The notes below the pieces were generated by a model. It was not told the DNA's origin, searched no databases, and saw nothing but the letters and a program-made list of their open reading frames with translations. From Neoceratodus forsteri (lineage: Eukaryota; Chordata; Ceratodontiformes; Ceratodontidae): 64,000 nt of DNA. The DNA lies in assembly GCA_016271365.2 (NCBI GenBank), contig CM057451.1:367991501-368055500 (forward strand). The letters run 5' to 3'. Shown here piece by piece: positions 55,241-64,000 of the stretch (the first letter of the stretch is position 1; the number at the start of each line of letters is the position of its first letter). The translations under genes were made by a program, and so were the position numbers.

Positions 55241-57720
55241 TCAGGTGGTGTGAGACAGCGCCGCAGCTGGGGCACCCGCTGCTTTTTTGGGTGGCGGGGG
55301 CCTGGCAGCTGTGGGGGCCTGACGTTTGGTGGCCCGCCTTCCCTGGGGTTTCACTTGGGGCCGGCTGTGTCCAGAAAAGGAGGCACTTTCGGGGATGGGG
55401 CGGTACATTGAATCAACAGATTTAAGGGGCCGTCCTTCTCTAAAGTCAGTGATGATGTCCTTGACATCACCACGAACACAGAACCTTGAAAGGTGCCTCT
55501 TGGATTGCTGACTGCACCTCCGGACCAGACCTGACACACGGAGCCATGCGTGGCCGAAGACTTCACAGTGAACACAGGCTTCCGTCCTCGCGGTGTCCAC
55601 TGCGTCGTGGGTCATCCTCAGAATGTGACGACTGGCGAGCGGGCAGAGCAGGACCAGGTGAGTTAACTCCTGCTTGACTTGGGAGTCAGGCAGGGAGTCA
55701 ATCTTGGATTCACGCCTGGGTAGGACAGCCTTCTGGTAATCCCCCATATGTGCTACATAATTTGGGGCCCTAATCCCAGTGTGGAAGAAGCATAGATCTT
55801 CCTTCCATACTGATCCAGAAGGCAAGATTCCTTATCCGGGGGAGACGAGCTCAAATGTTTCGGGTGTGCTGACCGGCCATGAGCGGCACTAATGACAACC
55901 GAGTCTGCATGGGGGTGAGAGTCTAAAAAGTCTACACCCTCCGGAGCCTGGTATAGCCTGTTGGACTTCCGAGGAAGTGGGGCTAAAGCCGACGGCTGTT
56001 TCCAAATGGTGGAAACAAGGTGGGCATGAGGCTCAATCCAGGGTGGCACTAGAGTAGGGGCCGTAATGGGCAAGTCCAGATGATCAGCGAGTTTAACCCA
56101 CTGAGGATCTGGCTCTAACGAACGCCACTGGTGGACTTCCTGGATCTTCCTAAGCAACTCCATGAAGGAAGGATCCTCCGGAGGAGACTTCGGAGGAGTC
56201 CTCGGCCGGGGCTTGGACGGAGAGCGAGGCTCGTCGTCTTTCTCGGAGCAACCATCGGAGGAATCCGATGAGTCCGAGAGAGAAGAAAGAAGAGGAATCT
56301 GAAGCAGAGTAAGACTCCCTAGCTCATCTAGGGAGGCAGGTTCCTTGGGGATCCTGGACCGTGTCCTGCCCCTCTAGATCCGAGGCAGAGCCGGGAGATC
56401 CAGGCGGAGAGAGTGTGTGCCGTCTGGGGCGTACGAGAGCCGGAGGTGGCACCATCGCCGTAAGATGGCTCTCGACTTCCTTGGTGAGCTGAGCCTTGGC
56501 CTCAGCCCACCAGGAGGCCTAGGGGGCAGTGGAGGAGGAGGAGGGGGATAGTTGTACGGATGAAATCCATAAGGAGAGTATCTGTAACCCGGCTGCAGGA
56601 ATACCGGAGCTGGGTATTGCGGTGTTGGGTACTGCGGCATCGGTGGAGTCGGCGCTGGGTACTGCAGCGCAGAATACTGTGGACCTGGGTAAACCGGCGT
56701 CGGATAAGACGGCAGATACCCGAGGAGCTGCCGGAGCAGTCCACCCAGTAGGAAACTCCATGGGAGGATCAACCGTGATAGGCCAGTGGGGTGGAGGGCC
56801 CGATGGGAGAGGAATATCCCCCACAGGCGTCGGAGGAGCCGGCGTCGGAACCGGCGTCGGGGCTGGCGCCCGGGGAGCTGGCGTCAGATCTGGCTCTTTA
56901 GCAAGGGGATCCGACGGCAGAGCAGCATCCAAACCTCGCCGGGATGGAGGGAAAAATCCCGGCGTCAGGCAGAGGATTCGGGCTCCCCGAGCGGCAGCCA
57001 GCTGCGGGGAACCTGGGGCGACAGGCGGGCAGGGTCTGCCGAGCTCCGAGGCCAGTGCACGTCGGGCCCGGCGTCTTGACAAGGGCGGGTCTAGCAGATG
57101 CCAGAGGGCGCGTCCGACTTCCGGGATCCTCGCCGAGGCGGGCGAGGATGGAAGAGGCCAGTCCGAGGGAACACTGCAGTGCGCCGCCCCAAGGGTCGGG
57201 TGTCTTGAGCGCCTTCTCCCGGCGGGCACTGGAAGGAGCCGGCGTCTGGCTTATGGGAGCGCCCAACCAGTAGGCCGCAAGCCTGCGGGCGGTACTGGGG
57301 CAGAAGCCTTATTGCCCGGAGGCACCGGGCGTGGCTTCGAGCGCGGAAGCCCGAGGTGGTGTGCGGCCTCTCAAAGCCTTTGGAGGCTGCCGTCGGGGCA
57401 ATCCCCTGGAGGAGCGTTACCTTGGCTGCGGTCTGGCGGAGCAGTCGGAGGAGGAGGCCTTTTCCCGTGCCTTTCTTTGTCCCGCTTCTTGTGTCCTTTC
57501 GGGAGGTTGGCGCCTGCCGAAGCTGTTTCAACTCCTTCTCCATTGCGGACATCTTTCTTTTTAGGAGATGGGCTTCTAGAGACTGCTGGCGTCGTCTGCA
57601 GGTGGCTGCCGTTGAAATGAAGGCAGTCCGGGCACTTGTCGACCGGGCGTGGTCGGGCCCTAAACAGAAAGGCAGAGGGAGTGACCGTCCTGAGAGGCAA
57701 GTTGACGCCATGAGTTGCAC
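55241..57720 (-). pseudogene. DIRS C Gag-like protein (frameshifted)
   Basis: The N-terminal part (from about 57700) has a Cys pair in KCPDCLHFNGSH, then a basic, Lys-rich tract. The centre is GC-rich and Pro-rich; the frame at 56772-56374 has about eight repeats of a YPxPQY type. The C-terminal block at 55850-55780 reads PPDKESCLLDQYGRKIYA, matched by DIRS A. After it come LASRHILRMTHDAVDTA and FGHAWLRVSGLVRRCS. Frames change several times, so the protein is not intact. No enzyme motif. The call rests on position and shared blocks with A and B. Confidence 0.75.
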
Positions 57721-57857
57721 TTTATTTTTGAAGGGGACGATATACCGATTTCACCTGGCGAGTAAAACAAAATACTGATGCTTTCGGGAAGAAAAACCGG
57801 CGAAGCAACAGGACTGGCGTTATGAACTTCACCAGCGGCGCTGCATGAGCTAACGGC

Positions 57858-58034
57858 GGGAAAGAACTGGAAAGGCGGGCATCTGGGACCGCTTCCCCTT
57901 TATACGCGTCTGTCACCTGGCGTGGAAGGGTCTCGCCAGGGACTGCTAGCTAGAAATTTTCCGTGGGGTCTTGCCGCCTGCCAACATCAGTCCTATGTAA
58001 TTACCTACTGCAAGAGCCCTCAGTCAAGATCTAG
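57858..58034 (-). repeat. DIRS C right inverted terminal repeat
   Basis: Inverse of 51840-52022. Outer end near aagatcta at 58027-58034. Confidence 0.88.
57899..57904 (-). promoter_or_regulatory. TATA box in the right ITR of DIRS C
   Basis: TATAAA on the minus strand, about 180 bp upstream of the Gag region and pointing toward it. The left ITR has the mirror copy TATAAA at 51981-51986 on the plus strand, pointing inward from the other end. Confidence 0.5.
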
Positions 58035-59378
58035 AAGACATGAGGGGGAGAAGTTGGGAGTGAAGCGTTCAGCAGGCGGAGACCACTACAGCATACCCCA
58101 GGTGCAGGTAGAAACGGGACCCATGGTGACTATGGAGGGGAGGGGCATATTACATGCAACTCAGAAGGGGTAGGACGTTTCACAAGAAACAAATGGATAA
58201 CACCCCAGAGAAGGGGGGCCGGCCAGAAGGAGATAAACAGGGTGGGGGAGGCAGGTGACAACAAGCCGGGGGCAGGCATTACTCTTAGCAACAGATACAC
58301 CATGCTCTACTCAGGAGAGGAGAGGAGTTGGTTAGGGGGAGCAGAGGACAGAGAACATTTGGTTGGGCTGCCAGGATTGGGGGAGGAAGTAGGAGGAAAT
58401 GACACTGGAGAGAGAAGCAGGCAGTGAGAGGGGGGACCAGTAAGGCCTGGAGGGTGTGGGAGGCAGGGAGGCGGGGAGGCTGGAGGATGAGCAGACAACC
58501 AGACTGGCTTAGTCAGCCAGGGAGGATGGTGAGAAGGCACTCTAGAGGGGCCAGGGAGGGGAGGGGGGTATCTGCCGAGAGTGGGAAGGAGGAGGAGGAA
58601 GAATTATGCTGGGAGGGGAGATAAGATCTGAGGAGAGTGGAGGCAGGAGGAGGGCAGTTGGAGGGAGCTGTGGTCTCTGGCCCAAAAAGGGAGTCTGGGG
58701 GAGGCGGGGAGGGCCAGCTGTGCTGCCAGGAGGTTTTGGGAGAAGTAAACTGGAAGCCGATGCAGAAGGAAGAGCACGGTAGGTCACATACAGATTAGTG
58801 AACCCCGGACAAATGGGGTGCAAGGAGGTTAGCTGGGGGCCGAGGATAGAAGGAAAAGCCTGGAAGGAGTCAAAAGTGTCAGTAGGGGGGTAAAGGTGAT
58901 CCTGCTGGAAGATTCCATGACCAGGGGCATCCAGTTGGAGGGAGTAGGGGAAGGTACAAGCAGCAAAGTAAGAGTTAAATGTAACCCGGGACTATCCGTT
59001 CACAAGGCCAAATTCCAGCTATATTCCTTAGCTTTGGAATGCAGGGGAACCCCTGATTTCCTGGTACACCTGGGCAGAAATGATTTGGAAGGGAACAACG
59101 AACTCGAAATCCAGGTGAGGTTTCGGGAGCTAGCCAGGGTCTGTCATTCTATTGGGAGTTCAGTCTCTTTCTCGGAAATCCTGCCAGTGCCTAGGGCATC
59201 TGGGGAGACCAAGCACAAACTAAGAAGTGTGAACCAGTGGCTCAGGGAGTGGTGCAGGGAGGAAGGGTTTGCACTGGTGGGGTGGTGGGGAGACCCATGG
59301 GTAGATAAGGAGTTATATGCTAGGAATAGGCTACATCTTAACCTAGAGGAGGGAGATCCTAAAGTTGAAACTACTTAA
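58035..59378 (+). pseudogene. CR1 copy 7 ORF1 with esterase-like domain
   Basis: The open part 58896-59378 covers VILLEDSMTRGIQLEG, where the Ser block GDS has become EDS, then KVRVKCNPGLSVHKAKF, FLVHLGRNDLEGNNELE (usual GTND changed to GRND), SFSEILPVPRASGE and NQWLREWCREEGFALVG. Ser and Asn are kept but both neighbouring Gly/Thr are changed, so activity is doubtful. The upstream 58035-58895 is charged and repetitive, as in copy 1, with the frame broken. DIRS C sits just before it. Confidence 0.82.
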
Positions 59379-59559
59379 TTCATAAGCGTGAAGTGGGGTT
59401 TAAAACTTGTAAGTGGGAGAATTATTGCAGGACTGGAAGAGAAAGGACTGACTGTGGTACCTGGTCTCTGGACGCGGCAATTAAGGGCAGGGGACTCAGA
59501 TGTACACAATGCAAGAGCTGTGCAGGAGAGGTCAAACAGGGAGTGCGCAGGGCCAAATC

Positions 59560-59745
59560 AGCTGGGGGGGTGTGGAGGATGGCCCCGGTCAATGCCAGGA
59601 GTATGGGCAACAAAATGCCAGAGCTACAGGCGATGCTGACCAAAGGATCAGCGGATGTGGCAGCGATTACAGAAACATGGGCCACCCAGAAAAATGATTG
59701 GAACCTAAATTTGGAGGGCTATACAATATTCAGGAGGGATAGAGA
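59560..59745 (+). pseudogene. CR1 copy 7 endonuclease, N-terminal piece
   Basis: Reads WRMAPVNARSMGNKMPELQ, DVAAITETWATQKNDWN (catalytic Glu kept) and GYTIFRRDREE, then is cut at 59745 by the left ITR of DIRS D. The rest of ORF2 is not in the window. Confidence 0.88.
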
Positions 59746-59850
59746 AGAAAAAATTACTCACCTTAGTAATGTTGTTTCTTCTAATGGAGTCTTGCTGTAT
59801 TCTGACAAATTGCAGTGAGGTCCAACCTTCGAACTGCCCCGGAGATGAAA
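59746..59850 (+). repeat. DIRS D left inverted terminal repeat, outer part
   Basis: aaaaaattactcaccttagt, followed by aatgttgtttcttctaatgg and gtcttgctgtattctgac. The inverse is at 60185-60250. The inner limit is unknown because the right ITR is outside the window. Confidence 0.82.
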
Positions 59851-60184
59851 GAGTTAACTTTCCATGCCAGGCATGGAACGCTGAGCTCGAGCTCGGTTGA
59901 GACTCTGTCTGTTGCTGTTTGAACTCAAACCATCAGATCTTTACGAGCTATACTCACTGAGTGTCCTGTGTGGAAACTGTAAACTTACACTAGCCAACTG
60001 GCTACTAAATATAATAAAAAGATTTTTTGGTCCCAAAACAAAGACTCAAGTCAGGAAACCCAAAAAATGAAACAAACACAACACCCACCCACCCAAACTA
60101 AATGGGTGAGAAATAAGAGGTGGGGTACCTCTCGAGAGCTAACACTGCTACTGCCCACCCACATCTCAAAAACAAGGGTTCTGA

Positions 60185-60300
60185 GAGGGGAGGTCAGAAT
60201 ACAGCAAGACTCCATTAGAAGAAACAACATTACTAAGGTGGAGTAATTTTTTCTTCAAACAACATGAGAGTCTGCTGTATTCTGACAAACTTCTGAACTA
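60185..60300 (+). repeat. DIRS D internal complementary region
   Basis: The left half (cagaatacagcaagactcca to aggtggagtaattttttctt) is the inverse of the left ITR. The right half (atgagagtctgctgtattct) predicts the outer right ITR. Confidence 0.85.
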
Positions 60301-60399
60301 CCAAGCAGTACCTCCATGGAGGAGGGACAGAACCTACCTAGGAAACAAGCTCTGGCGCACTGCTGTCTGCCAGAGCGAGCATCACTCTAGCCTGGATAT

Positions 60400-61450
60400 C
60401 CAGAGTAATGCTTGGTAAAAGTGTACTGTTTTCCAGGTGGCTGCTTGACAAATCTCTAAGACAGGAATATCCATGGCAGCAGCCAGGAAGCAGCTATTAC
60501 CTCTGGTAGGCGTATTGAGCCCTCAGGCCTGAGGGTGGAGTCCTACCTAGTTTTTCATAACAAAATTAAATGCAAGAGACAATTCACCTGGCAATAGATC
60601 TCTTAGTGGTGATTCCCTTACCAACTTCACCATAAGTGAGGAATAGTTGGAGGAGTCAAACCTGTGACCACTGGAACGCTCATGTAGTAGCTAGGGCCCT
60701 TTTCACATCCAAACCTTGCAGCCTCCTCTCCCAGAGGAGAATGGTCAGTGAAGAAAACAGGGAGAGAACAGACTGCTTGGGTGGAAGTCTGAAACCACCT
60801 TAGTGCAAAAATTTCCTATAGTCCTGGAGGACCACCTTATCTCTATGGAAAGAAATAAAATCAGGCTCCACTGACAGGGCTTGAAACTCTGCTTATGCGC
60901 CTAGTGCAAGTGATGGCCACCAAGAAAACAGTTTTCCAAATCAAGTACTTAAGCTCTGCTGAGGACAAAGGCTCAAAAGGGGGTTGCATAAGCTGGGCAA
61001 TGCAAACATTAAGGTCCCAAACAGGGGCAGGGTCCCTGAATGGAGGATTGGTATGAAGCAATCCCTTGAAAAATTTAGAGAATACAGGATGGGCTGAAAG
61101 GGAAGAAGGCTTGCCTGCTGAAAGGAAGGCAGAGACAGCTGCCAGATGCACTCTTACTGTAGCTGGTCTGAGCCCCAAGCTATTAAGATGAACCATATAG
61201 TCCAGGACCGTGTGGACAGGCTGGCAGACTCTGGGAAATATTCTCTAGAGCACCATACAGAAAATCTTTCCACTTGGAGTATGAGTGTATTGGTGGAAGC
61301 TTCCAGAAGCCTTTAGAATATCCATAACACCTTGAGAGAGGTGCAAATCAGCAGACTCTAACTCTTCAAGAGCCAGGCCTTGATGATTGAGAGATTTGAG
61401 ATTCGGATACCAAACCTCCCCTGAGCACATGTTAATAGGTTGTAATTCCT
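60400..61450 (-). pseudogene. DIRS D tyrosine recombinase (broken)
   Basis: The N-terminal piece (61430-61250) reads LSQGVMDILKASGSFHQYTH, the helix before the core-binding domain. 61196-60861 reads MVHLNSLGLRPATVRVHL, VWDLNVCIAQLMQPPFEP and YLIWKTVFLVAITCTRRIS (first Arg). After 60860 frames break. The H-x-x-R position near 60517-60530 reads HPQA, so the His is kept but the second Arg is lost. The Tyr segment TFTKHYSG is seen near 60410. Inactive by sequence. Confidence 0.8.
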
Positions 61451-61454
61451 GGGA

Positions 61455-62440
61455 AGAGATAGGGAAGGTGGACTGCAATGGACAACAAGAGAGGGTACCA
61501 GGGCTGCCTGGCCCAGTCTGGAGCAATCAGAATCACCTTGCAGGGTTGAGACCTGATTTTGACTAACACCTTGAACAGGAGAGGGAAGGGGGGAAAGCAT
61601 ACAGGAACTTCCCTTCCCAATTGAGAACTAGGGCATCCAGGAGGACTGAGCCCAACACTGGGGGCCTGCAGCAGAAGAGAGGAAGTTGGTGATTGTCTGG
61701 GGCTGCAAAAAGATCTATCTGTGGGGTGCCCCATCTGGAGAAAATCACCTTCAAAACCAGGGGATCCAAGGACCATTCGTGATGGCCCTGAGATATCCTG
61801 CTGAGAGCATCTGCCAGGGCATTGTCCTTGCCTGGGAGGTGTATTGCTGTAAGACAGGTGTTCAGGGAATAGGCTAGAGACCATAACTTCATTGCCTCTG
61901 TGCACAAGGCCATAGACCGAGTGCCCCCTTGCTTGTTGATCTACCACATTGTGGTGGTATTGTCTGTCCTGATCTGAACTACTTTGTTCTGAACAGACTT
62001 GGAAAAAGCTTGAAGTGCTAGAAACACTGTTCTGAGTTCTAATAGATTGATGTGAAGCAGAGATTCCTGAGGAGACCACAACCCTTGGGTAGTCAGGGGT
62101 CCCAAGTGTGCTCCCCACCCCAAGAGGGAGGCATCTGTAGTAAGGATTAGAGAATGAGACCGAGCGACAAAAGGAACTCCCTGTCTTAGATTGTCCTGAT
62201 CCAGCCACCACTGTAATGCCTGGATCAGGGTTCGAGTCACTGGAATTAGTTTGGTCAGAGGGTCCCTTTTCTGAGACCAAAAGGCTCTCAAGTGGAACTG
62301 AATATCCCTCATTTGAAATCTTGCTCCCTGCACCACTGCTGTAGAGGCAGCCATGAGTTGCAGAAAATGTCTTGCTGGCCGAGACACCTGAGGGGTGAAT
62401 GAAGAGGCCAGTGAAATAAGTGTCCTTGCCCTGTCCAGGG
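61455..62440 (-). pseudogene. DIRS D RNase H and post-RNase H domain
   Basis: From the right: FQMRDIQFHLRAFWSQKRDP, LILTTDASLLGWGAHLG (Asp), HINLLELRTVFLALQAF (Glu) and VQIRTDNTTTMW (Asp). After a stop near 61940 the frame reads MALCTEAMKLWSLAYSLN, AIHLPGKDNALADALSR (last Asp block), WGTPQIDLFAAPDN and LNWEGKFLYAFPP. One or two lesions. Nearly all RNase H residues are intact. Confidence 0.86.
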
Positions 62441-62973
62441 GAAGGAAGGCTCTTGCCTTTACTGTATCCAGCTCTGCCCCTATGAAGGTGAGGAGCTGCA
62501 CAGGCTCTAGAACTGACTTTGAAAGATTCAGCAGGAAACCTAGAGAAATGAGCAGTTGCTGAGTTATCTGTAGGTGTAACCTGACTTGGTCTGAGTGACT
62601 GGCCTACTATGAGCCAGTCGTCCAGGTATGGAATATGGAGATCCTTTTTCTCCTTAGGAAGGCAACTACTACTGCCATGCATTTTGTGAACACCCTGAGC
62701 AGAAGTTAGTCCGGGCATTGCTCTGAATTAGTAGTGGCCTGAGGCAGCTCGAACCTGAGGTACTTTCATGGAGCGTCGATGAGAATATGGAAATAGGCAT
62801 CCTTGAGGTCCAGGGAGACTAGCCAGTCCCCTGGCCTTAGAGAGGGTAGAATTATCTCCAGAGTCACCATTTTGAACTTTGGCTTTAAAAGGTGCTTGTT
62901 TAAATATCTGAGATCCAGGATGGGCAGCCATTCTGCCTTTTTGGGGGTTAGGAAGTACCTGGAGAAAGAAGAG
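62440..62973 (-). pseudogene. DIRS D reverse transcriptase, palm part
   Basis: From the junction with E: SRYFLTPKKAEWLPILD, LNKHLLKPKFKMVTLEIILP and GDWLVSLDLKDAYFHILI (first catalytic Asp). A gap with frame changes follows, and then IPYLDDWLIVGQ (62640-62600) with both catalytic Asp, FIGAELDTVKARAFLPLDRA. The fingers part lies beyond E, outside the window. Confidence 0.85.
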
Positions 62974-63180
62974 TGCGTACCTACCATAGTTCTTGATCTT
63001 CTTGAGATGAGTCTCACCCCACTCATTCACACTAGTGGGGATTAGCGCGGAGGCACTAAGACCTCTCGAGCAAACTTTTGCTGGAGGGTCGGCGCGCCAG
63101 AGATGCCGCTGGTACACGCCGCCGCAGCAGCGGCTCGAGTGGTACTGACCATCTCGGCGACGGCCCTCCAACCGCTTCTT
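62973..63180 (+). repeat. DIRS E left inverted terminal repeat
   Basis: gtgcgtacctaccatagttc, ttgatcttcttgagatgagt, cactcattcacactagtggg. The inner limit is approximate because the right ITR is outside the window. Confidence 0.8.
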
Positions 63181-63384
63181 TCAGTATCTTTTTTACCAAG
63201 GAGGTGCAGCAACTAACGAAAGAGTAAACCTAATATTAAAACGGACATAAGATAGTCCAGAGGACCCGTGTAAGAAGGGTCAGCAAAGAAGTCCTCCACG
63301 GCCCAAAGATTTGAGGAGTGAAGACCACGCAGCGGTGAGCTGGGGATGGAGAGGGAGGGTAGGGATCGAGTGGTAGGAGACTGT

Positions 63385-63470
63385 CCAAGAAGATCAAGAA
63401 TTACGTAGGTACGTAATTTTCCTATCTCCTGACATAAGTCTCCACCACTCATTCACACTAGTGGGAGAGT
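63385..63470 (+). repeat. DIRS E internal complementary region
   Basis: The left half aagaagatcaagaattacgt is the inverse of the outer left ITR. The right half (cctgacataagtctccacca to cacactagtgggagagtac) gives the predicted outer right ITR. Confidence 0.83.
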
Positions 63471-63499
63471 ACCAGGCTGATAATCCCCCAAAAGGCGGC

Positions 63500-64000
63500 A
63501 GGAGAGCCAGAGCTCACGCTGTCAAGATAGAAGCCCATTAAGGATAGGTTCTGTCAATGCGAATGTCACGAAGCATGAATATCCAGTGCATAGTGCTTAA
63601 CGAAGGTATGCACTGAGCTCCAGGTGGCGGCGTTGCATATACTGCAATTGGAACATTATGTCCTTAGGGATACTGCTGATCACCTAGTAGAGTGAGAGTG
63701 ACACTCTACCTTCTAATTTAACTTGAGCCATGGAATAGCAATGACGAAGGCATGCCACTAACCATGAAGAGATGCATCTAATAGCGACAGGTTGACCCAG
63801 CCGGGTGTCACTGAAAGAAACGAACAGTTGCTGAGTCTTATGAACATCCTTGGTTCTATCTAAATAGAACCGCAGGCTCTCTAATATCCAAGGAATGAAA
63901 GCTCTGCTCCCTTCATTTTGGAAATTAGCTAAGTGAGCGGAGTACCAGAGGTTGGTTTAGATGGAATTTGACACAACCTTGGGAAGAAATTTAGGATGAG
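63500..64000 (-). pseudogene. DIRS E tyrosine recombinase, C-terminal part
   Basis: Minus-strand translation from the edge: HPKFLPKVVSNSI, RFYLDRTKDVHKTQQLFVSF, QPVAIRCISSWLVACLRHCY. After a frame change, HSHSTR at about 63695-63684 gives H-x-x-R, and AATWSSVHTFVKHYALDIHA gives the Tyr (codon at 63590-63592). Stops: one near 63955 and one directly after HSTR. The catalytic residues His, Arg and Tyr are all legible. The N-terminal part lies outside the window. Confidence 0.8.

Larger units (their letters stand above)
51808..58034 (-). mobile_element. DIRS-type retrotransposon C, complete
   Basis: About 6.2 kb with both ITRs, the ICR and all coding domains in DIRS1 order on the minus strand: right ITR (58034-57858), Gag (57720-55241), RT (55170-54245), RNase H and following domain (54290-53600), recombinase (53590-52312), ICR (52108-52235), left ITR (52022-51808). 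No target duplication is evident. Few lesions: it is the youngest-looking element in the window. It sits in the 5' region of CR1 copy 7. Confidence 0.9.
50611..59745 (+). mobile_element. CR1-type LINE, copy 7, broken by DIRS C and DIRS D
   Basis: 5' region 50611-51807 (tandem units and a leader), DIRS C 51808-58034, then ORF1 (58035-59378) and the start of the endonuclease (59560-59745), cut by DIRS D. The rest of the CR1 may lie beyond the right edge. ORF1 is of the same subfamily as copy 1. Assigning 50611-51807 to this CR1 is an inference from orientation, purine-rich style and position. Confidence 0.65.
59746..64000 (-). mobile_element. DIRS-type retrotransposon D, left part, interrupted by E
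   Basis: Left ITR starting at 59746, ICR at 60185-60300, recombinase (about 61450-60400), RNase H region (61430-62350) and RT (62350-62973). At about 62973 element E begins, so the RT fingers, the Gag and the right ITR of D lie beyond the window. It cuts the endonuclease of CR1 copy 7. Confidence 0.85.
62973..64000 (-). mobile_element. DIRS-type retrotransposon E, left part, inserted in the RT of D
   Basis: Left ITR from 62973 to about 63180, ICR at 63385-63470, recombinase C-terminus from about 63500 to the window edge. Its ITR and ICR are similar to those of B (shared gtacctac, cttgatct and ccactcattcacact-type blocks), so E and B belong to neighbouring subfamilies. RT, RNase H and Gag would lie to the right of the window. 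Confidence 0.85.

Noticed and set aside
56529..57620. 363-codon ORF on the plus strand
   Set aside because: It lies antisense to the GC-rich Gag of DIRS C and is Gly/Arg-rich low complexity; an open shadow frame in GC-rich DNA.

Overview
The window reads as non-coding vertebrate nuclear DNA made almost entirely of retrotransposons. I see no host gene exon, rRNA or functional tRNA gene. The mix is CR1-type LINEs with an esterase ORF1, DIRS-type tyrosine-recombinase retrotransposons, L2-like and Tx1/L1-like LINEs, a MIR-like CORE-SINE and two tRNA-headed SINE families. This fits a repeat-rich tetrapod or lobe-finned fish, such as a caecilian or other amphibian, a reptile or a lungfish. The species is an inference and is not fixed by the sequence.

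Layout. 1-4287: a CR1 copy (ORF1 esterase, endonuclease, RT), followed by a 607-bp tRNA-headed SINE with a perfect 15-bp target duplication. 5.6-16.6 kb: a minus-strand DIRS element (A) whose recombinase gene is split by a second DIRS element (B), whose left terminal repeat is itself split by a CR1 copy. 16.6-22.6 kb: a CR1, a SINE fragment, and an older CR1 split by a Tx1/L1 ORF1 remnant. 22.6-32.2 kb: mostly AT-rich sequence with SINEs, L2-like fragments, a MIR-like SINE and three palindromic foldback elements. 32.8-36.3 kb: an L2/CR1-group LINE with a 2A-like motif. 39.7-45.6 kb: a near full-length CR1 split by an antisense CR1. 46.2-50.6 kb: a minus-strand Tx1/L1 LINE carrying a SINE. 50.6-64 kb: a CR1 whose 5' part starts with 244-bp tandem promoter-like units and which is broken twice by DIRS elements (C complete, D running off the window); D is broken by DIRS E.

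DIRS elements here run on the minus strand in the order right inverted terminal repeat (ITR), Gag, RT, RNase H, tyrosine recombinase (YR), internal complementary region (ICR), left ITR. In B, C, D and E the ICR matches the outer end of the left ITR, and in B and C also that of the right ITR. This is the hallmark of the DIRS1 group and implies a circular intermediate. The CR1, L2 and L1 LINEs encode an APE endonuclease and an RT for target-primed integration. One SINE family shares its 3' tail with the LINE at 32.8-36.3 kb, so that LINE clade probably mobilised it. All coding regions carry stops or frameshifts; DIRS C is the least damaged.
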